The position numbers were made by a program, and so were the translations under genes. 64,000 bases of DNA from Bacteroidota bacterium (GTDB taxonomy: Bacteria; Bacteroidota; Bacteroidia; Bacteroidales; JAGNHN01). This document shows, piece by piece, positions 60,286-64,000 of the stretch. The notes beneath the pieces were generated by a model, which saw only the letters and a program-made list of their open reading frames with translations, ran no database searches and had not been told where the DNA came from. Within the stretch, counting starts at the first letter, position 1, and every line of letters begins with the position of its first letter. The DNA lies in the NCBI GenBank assembly GCA_022710185.1, contig JAKLHK010000006.1:62001-126000 (forward strand). The letters run 5' to 3'.

Positions 60286-61944
60286 ATGAACAGGCTGCGC
60301 GACATCTTCACCTTTTCGGATGCCTTCCCCCTGATCTTCACCCAGGTGGACTTTTGGATTTTTTTCGTGATCGCATACCTGGTCTTTGCCTCCGTTCATC
60401 AGCGCATCCGCTTGAGGAACCTCTACCTGCTGCTTATTTCCCTCTTTTTCTATTACAAAACCAGCGGGCTTTTTGTGGGCTTGCTGCTGTTTACAACCCT
60501 GAGCAACTTCTACCTGGGTGCTGGGGTACACCGCACCCCTTCCAAATCTGCCAAGGTCTTGCTCATCAGTTTCAGCGTAGCCCTCAACCTCTTTGTGCTG
60601 AGCTATTTCAAGTACGCCTACTTTTTCACCGAGGCGGTGAACACCCTCTTTGGCACCCATTGGGAAGTCTCGCACTGGCTGGCCGCATGGGGTAACCGCC
60701 TCAGTCAGGCCAATTATTTCACCGTCGACCTGATTGTGCTGCCTGTGGGCATATCCTTCTATCTCTTCCAAAGCATCACCTATGTGGTGGACATCTACCG
60801 CGGCAAGCTCGCGCCCCTGCGTTCGCCCACTGATTTTGCATTGTTCGTCAGCTTCTTTCCCCAGCTCGTTGCCGGCCCCATCGTTCGGGCAGGAGATTTC
60901 ATTCCGCAGATCTCCCAGCCTACACAGATCAGCAAGGTGGATTTCAATGCAGGCACCTTCCTCATCCTCAAGGGGATGATCAAGAAGATGATCTTTGCCG
61001 ACTATCTGGCCATGCATTTCATGGACAAGGTTTTCGATGCTCCGGCGATGTTTACCGGATTCACCAACGTGATGGCCCTGATCGGGTATTCCCTGCAGAT
61101 CTACGGTGATTTTTCAGGCTACACGGACATTGCTATAGGTCTGGCCCTGTTGATGGGTTTCAGGTTACCCCTCAACTTCAATTCCCCATACAAGGCCATG
61201 AATACTTCCGATTTCTGGAGGCGGTGGCATATCTCGCTTTCCTCATTTCTGAAGGACTACCTCTACATCCCCCTCGGCGGGAACAAGCGCAGCAGTCCCG
61301 CCAGCTGGGTAATCACCCTGCTCATCATCGCAGGGGTTGTCCTGGCTTCAGGGGCCAGCTGGCTGAGTGCGGGACTTATCCTGGGCACCCTGGTGTTCGT
61401 TTCCCTGGCACTGATGTTTCCCGGGCTGAGAAAGCATTTCGTGATGAACATCAACATCATGCTCACTATGCTTATCGGGGGACTGTGGCATGGTGCCTCC
61501 TGGAAGTTCGTCATTTGGGGAGGGCTGAACGGAGTAGGGATACTTGTATATAAATATTGGCGACGGATCAGCCCCTGGGAGCGAAGTGACCGGCGGCTGG
61601 CCGTATTTTGGAAGATACTGCTCACCTTCAGTTTCATCACCTTTACGCGCATCTATTTCCGGGGCGAGAGCATGGAGCACATCAGCGCCTGGTACCGTCA
61701 GGTATTTTACAATATCGGCTGGGATACCGCCCTGCGGGTATTGTGGGAGTACCGGCTGATCTTTGCCGTGATGGGGTTGGGTTATGTCACCCACTGGCTC
61801 CCCACTAAGTTAAAAGTTCGCATTGAAGAGCTCTGGAACCGCAGTCCCATGGTAATCAAGGTTCTCCTTGCCTCCGCCACCGGTATCCTCTGCTATCAGG
61901 CCTACAGCGCGAGCTTCCAGCCCTTCATCTATTTTCAGTTTTAG
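60286..61944 (+). CDS. MBOAT-family membrane O-acyltransferase (AlgI/PatA-like)
   Basis: 552 residues from ATG 60286. Many hydrophobic segments (for example FWIFFVIAYLVFASVHQRI, IRLRNLYLLLISLFFYYKT, VMALIGYSLQIYGDFSGYTDIA). Diagnostic MBOAT motifs: FFPQLVAGPIVRA, NFNSPYKAMNTSDFWRRWHISLSSFLKDYLYIPLGGN, and the catalytic-His segment IGGLWHGASWKFVIWGGLNG. It would move acetyl (or another acyl) groups across the cytoplasmic membrane to periplasmic SGNH partners for polysaccharide or peptidoglycan O-acetylation. The length is usual for AlgI-type proteins. Last gene of the SGNH-SGNH-MBOAT operon. Confidence 0.95.
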   Translation: MNRLRDIFTFSDAFPLIFTQVDFWIFFVIAYLVFASVHQRIRLRNLYLLLISLFFYYKTSGLFVGLLLFTTLSNFYLGAGVHRTPSKSAKVLLISFSVALNLFVLSYFKYAYFFTEAVNTLFGTHWEVSHWLAAWGNRLSQANYFTVDLIVLPVGISFYLFQSITYVVDIYRGKLAPLRSPTDFALFVSFFPQLVAGPIVRAGDFIPQISQPTQISKVDFNAGTFLILKGMIKKMIFADYLAMHFMDKVFDAPAMFTGFTNVMALIGYSLQIYGDFSGYTDIAIGLALLMGFRLPLNFNSPYKAMNTSDFWRRWHISLSSFLKDYLYIPLGGNKRSSPASWVITLLIIAGVVLASGASWLSAGLILGTLVFVSLALMFPGLRKHFVMNINIMLTMLIGGLWHGASWKFVIWGGLNGVGILVYKYWRRISPWERSDRRLAVFWKILLTFSFITFTRIYFRGESMEHISAWYRQVFYNIGWDTALRVLWEYRLIFAVMGLGYVTHWLPTKLKVRIEELWNRSPMVIKVLLASATGILCYQAYSASFQPFIYFQF

Positions 61945-62085
61945 GCCCTTGCAGCAGACCTACTCATCAATGATCAGGGTTCCCCGCCCCGTGATTGATA
62001 TAGGTGCGCATTAAGTATCCCTCGTTACTGGAACCTCGCGACGATGGGTTCCCGTGACGTCAAGATATTACGACCTATGGTTATT

Positions 62086-62245
62086 GAGACATTACGATAT
62101 CGAGACATTACAATATCGGGACATTACAATATCGGGACATTACAATATCGGGACATTACGATAACGAGACATTACGATAACGAGACATTACAATAACGAG
62201 ACATTACAATAACGAGACATTACAATAACGAGACATTAAGATATT
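62086..62245. repeat. Ten copies of a 16-bp tandem repeat
   Basis: Consensus GAGACATTACRATAWC. Variants are clustered: units 1-4 end ATATC, units 5-9 end ATAAC, unit 10 diverges, and a degenerate 11th follows. There are no spacers, so it is not a CRISPR array. Confidence 0.93.
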
Positions 62246-62293
62246 GATACACCACGATATGCGATATGGCATTAATGTAATATTACCTTATTG

Positions 62294-62325
62294 CATTATT
62301 GTATTATTGCATTATTACATTATTA
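62294..62325. repeat. Four 8-bp units CATTATTG/CATTATTA
   Basis: CATTATTG, TATTATTG, CATTATTA, CATTATTA in direct succession, 65 bp upstream of arsR. Confidence 0.75.
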
Positions 62326-62389
62326 CTAAATTGCATCTTCATTTCCCTTATTCATCTCAACATCCTGATATAGCACAGACTTAACCGAT

Positions 62390-62734
62390 ATGGGAGCAAC
62401 ACGCACTGACATCCACAAGGGTACCGACCTCGAACTCTCCGCCCTCGCCAAAGCACTGGGCCACCCGGCACGCATCGCCATACTGCGCCACCTTCTCCGC
62501 ACCAGGGCATGCATCACCGGCGAACTCACCCTGGAGATCGGCCTGGCCCCGGCAACCGTCGCCCAGCACCTGAGAGAATTGAAGTCCGCCGGCCTCATCC
62601 AGGGTAAAGTAGCCGGCCATGGGGTCAACTACTGCATCAATCCCAACGTATGGCGACAAACCGCTGCCCTGTTCGCCGACCTGTTCGCCCAATACCCTGA
62701 AAATCAACCCAGAAAATATCCCTGCCATGAATAA
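62390..62734 (+). CDS. ArsR-family transcription repressor
   Basis: 114 residues. The winged helix-turn-helix is LAKALGHPARIAILRHLLRTRACITGELTLEIGLAPATVAQHLRELKSAGLIQGKVAGHG, typical of ArsR/SmtB. Recognition helix: APATVAQHLREL. The cysteine in RACITGEL and Cys in YCINP and KYPCHE could bind arsenite or another thiophilic ion; the classical CxC of E. coli ArsR is absent, so the metal site is of another type. Overlaps arsM by 8 bp, so repressor and enzyme are co-translated and arsenic control is likely. Confidence 0.9.
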   Translation: MGATRTDIHKGTDLELSALAKALGHPARIAILRHLLRTRACITGELTLEIGLAPATVAQHLRELKSAGLIQGKVAGHGVNYCINPNVWRQTAALFADLFAQYPENQPRKYPCHE

Positions 62735-63620
62735 TCCGGAATCACTCAAAACGCTCGTCAGAGAAAAATACGCGGCCATCGCGCAGCAATCCAAAGACTT
62801 CAACGCCTCCTCCTGTTGCGGATGCGGGGACACAGCTTCCCCCTCCTATACCATCATGGCGGACGACTACACCGGCATGGAGGGATATGTCTGGGAAGCG
62901 GACCTCGGCCTGGGTTGCGGCCTGCCGACAGCTTTCGCCCGCATCCGGCCGGGGGATATAGTCATCGACCTGGGATCCGGGGCAGGAAACGACTGCTTCG
63001 TGGCCCGCCATGAAACGGGTCCGGAAGGAAAGGTGGTCGGGGTCGACTTTACCCCCGCGATGATCCGCAAAGCCAGGGAGAATGCAGAAAAATTGGGCTT
63101 CAACAATGTTGAGTTCCGTGAAGGAGACATCGAGGACCTGCCCATCAGCAGCGGAACTGCCGATGTGGTGATCAGCAATTGTGTACTCAACCTGGTCCCC
63201 GATAAACCAGCCGTGATGCGGGAAATCTTCCGGGTACTCAAACCCGGAGGACACTTCAGTATCTCTGATATCGTACTGGTGGGTGAGCTGCCGCTTTCCA
63301 TGCGCCAGGCAGCAGAGCTCTACGCCGGATGTGTCGCGGGCGCGCTTCAGGAGCGCGATTACCTCAAGGCCATAACTGAAGCAGGGTTTCCTGAGGTGAA
63401 GATCCAGAAACGCAAGCCGATCCATCTACCCGAAGAATTGCTGAAGACATACCTCAACCAGGATGAGGTCCGGGAATACCTCACCACAGATCAGGGAATC
63501 TTCAGCCTGACCCTCTATGCCGAAAAACCCGGCGAGAGTCCCCCCAAGCCCCATCGCAACCTCCGTGACCTGAAACCGGGGGATCGCGGCGGATGCTGCG
63601 GAGACACCCCCTGCTGCTGA
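62727..63620 (+). CDS. arsM: Arsenite methyltransferase
   Basis: 297 residues from ATG 62727, overlapping arsR; the upstream frame is shadow of arsR. The SAM-binding motif is VIDLGSGAGNDCFVARH. Three conserved cysteines needed for As(III) binding and methylation in ArsM are present: C64 (GLGCGLP), C152 (ISNCVLNL) and C202 (YAGCVAGA). DIVLVGELP is also conserved. It methylates arsenite with S-adenosylmethionine to mono-, di- and trimethylated forms in the cytoplasm. The extra Cys-rich N-terminus (SSCCGCG) and C-terminus (GGCCGDTPCC) are common in bacterial ArsM. Confidence 0.95.
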   Translation: MNNPESLKTLVREKYAAIAQQSKDFNASSCCGCGDTASPSYTIMADDYTGMEGYVWEADLGLGCGLPTAFARIRPGDIVIDLGSGAGNDCFVARHETGPEGKVVGVDFTPAMIRKARENAEKLGFNNVEFREGDIEDLPISSGTADVVISNCVLNLVPDKPAVMREIFRVLKPGGHFSISDIVLVGELPLSMRQAAELYAGCVAGALQERDYLKAITEAGFPEVKIQKRKPIHLPEELLKTYLNQDEVREYLTTDQGIFSLTLYAEKPGESPPKPHRNLRDLKPGDRGGCCGDTPCC

Positions 63621-63664
63621 CCCAGGTCCTCCCCTGCCCCCAGATAAACGAGCAGATTCTTTCA

Positions 63665-63672
63665 TACCTTTG
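63665..63672 (+). promoter_or_regulatory. -7 element (TACCTTTG) of tRNA-Ser
   Basis: Exact TAnnTTTG, 12 bases before the first base of the mature tRNA. Independent support that this motif is a genuine promoter element here. Confidence 0.6.
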
Positions 63673-63684
63673 CATGTCATTTCC

Positions 63685-63771
63685 GGAGAAGTGGCAGAGC
63701 GGTCGAATGCGGCGGTCTTGAAAACCGTTGACCCTTTACGGGGTCCGGGGGTTCGAATCCCTCCTTCTCCG
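63685..63771 (+). tRNA. tRNA-Ser(UGA)
   Basis: Acceptor stem GGAGAAG/CTTCTCC with discriminator G, D-arm GGCAGAGCGGTCGAATGC, anticodon loop CTTGAAA (anticodon TGA, reads UCA serine codons), a long class II variable arm (GACCCTTTACGGGGTC), and T-arm GGGGGTTCGAATCCC. The 3' CCA is not encoded. 87 nt. Confidence 0.97.
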
Positions 63772-63784
63772 CAAAACACAGCAG

Positions 63785-63808
63785 AAAACCACGCAAAAGC
63801 GTGGTTTT
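63785..63808 (+). terminator. Hairpin terminator after tRNA-Ser
   Basis: 10-bp stem AAAACCACGC/GCGTGGTTTT, loop AAAA, then CGTTTT. The T-rich side follows the stem. Confidence 0.75.
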
Positions 63809-63821
63809 CGTTTTATTGGCC

Positions 63822-63876
63822 GCGAGTCTGAACCGTTAGGTTCAAGCGAGCGGACAATAAAACGAAAACGGCGGAG
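63822..63876. repeat. 55-bp direct repeat, copy 1
   Basis: Begins GCGAGTCTGAACCGTTAGG and ends ACGGCGGAG. Contains the hairpin GAACC-GTTA-GGTTC. Its end CAATAAAACGAAAA also pairs with TTTTCGTTTTATTG just upstream (63805-63818), giving a long cruciform. Confidence 0.9.
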
Positions 63877-63945
63877 CGTAGCGAAGCCGGTTTTCTGCGG
63901 AGTTTTGACGCCTCCCCCACAGGGATCACGCCAGTAATCCCTCAG

Positions 63946-64000
63946 GCGAGTCTGAACCGTTAGGTTCAAGCGAGCGGACAATAAAACGAAAACGGCGGAG
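63946..64000. repeat. 55-bp direct repeat, copy 2, cut by window end
   Basis: Identical over all 55 bases to copy 1, with a 124-bp period. Between copies are two more imperfect hairpins (AAAACGGC/GCCGGTTTT and GGGAT/ATCCC). The array may continue beyond the window. Confidence 0.9.

Larger units (their letters stand above)
61945..62389. other. Gene-free region with 16-bp and 8-bp tandem repeats
   Basis: Holds the 10-copy 16-bp repeat (62086-62245) and four 8-bp units CATTATTG/CATTATTA (62294-62325). An imperfect hairpin at about 61965-62000 (ATCAATGATCAGG against CCGTGATTGAT) may end the MBOAT operon. The last 150 bp are AT-rich, unlike the surrounding genes. No gene and no clear TAnnTTTG element for arsR were seen. 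Confidence 0.55.

Noticed and set aside
57550..61944. Alginate or cellulose biosynthesis cluster
   Set aside because: No glycosyltransferase, export or c-di-GMP gene lies next to the MBOAT operon, so only a general O-acetylation role is supported.
62086..62245. CRISPR array
   Set aside because: Units of 16 bp are directly adjacent without spacers and no cas genes are near.
63736..63981. Minus frame ending RRRRDSNPRTP-like
   Set aside because: It is the antisense of the tRNA-Ser T-arm plus downstream hairpins, a well-known false gene next to tRNA genes.

Overview
The window looks like a Bacteroidota chromosome of moderately high G+C. The evidence is a C-terminal type IX secretion (T9SS) sorting domain on a 4001-residue surface protein, a SusC/TonB-type outer-membrane receptor, DUF3127, a PD40/OmpA protein, and a recurrent TAnnTTTG -7 promoter element (the Bacteroidota sigma-factor consensus) just upstream of about a dozen genes. 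Shine-Dalgarno sequences are almost absent, again typical of the phylum, with two striking exceptions (infC and a COG2403-like gene). The lineage below phylum cannot be fixed from the sequence.

Layout. 1-6.0 kb (minus): the N-terminal 1644 residues of a giant secreted MopE/CARDB-type protein, leaving the window at base 1, preceded by a small secreted beta-helix protein. 6.3-10.1 kb (plus): Crp/Fnr regulator, RRM RNA-binding protein, NAD(P)-binding/DUF2867 protein, outer-membrane protein. 10.1-18.0 kb: acyl-CoA synthetase, a Spy-like periplasmic protein, a TonB-type receptor and a beta-mannosidase lipoprotein. 18-24.3 kb: DUF3127 protein with an SSB-like tail, rhodanese, SDR, DEAD-box helicase, a free-standing archaeal-type Thr-tRNA editing domain, RarA and KdsA. 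24.3-33.3 kb (minus): the classical thrS-infC-rpmI-rplT translation cluster, then ffh-folD-beta-propeller-OmpA, which looks like one operon.

33.7-45.7 kb: a single 12-kb gene for a T9SS-secreted adhesin-like protein with two internal repeat arrays (eleven 85-86-residue units, then nine units of about 89 residues). 45.8-55.4 kb: argS, a COG2403 (cyclic 2,3-diphosphoglycerate synthetase-like) GTPase, pyrB-pyrI, an ABC-2 exporter pair, yaaA, a DUF169 protein, an AlkD-type DNA glycosylase. 55.4-62 kb: a zinc metallopeptidase lipoprotein and an SGNH-SGNH-MBOAT operon that looks like an envelope polysaccharide O-acetylation system. 62.3-63.6 kb: arsR-arsM arsenic methylation pair. 63.7 kb: tRNA-Ser(UGA), followed by a hairpin-rich direct repeat that leaves the window.

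Between genes, and in one case inside a gene, there are many short tandem repeats. Most have a 7-bp period but unrelated sequences (GATATCT, GTGGCTA, ACAACAT/AGAACAT, TATGTTG, GGTTCAT, CAACCAT, GCTCAGC), and several overlap stop codons. A 10-copy 16-bp repeat lies upstream of arsR. These repeats, the probable AUA start of infC, the free-standing editing domain and the possible heptamer-controlled OmpA gene are the points most worth following up.
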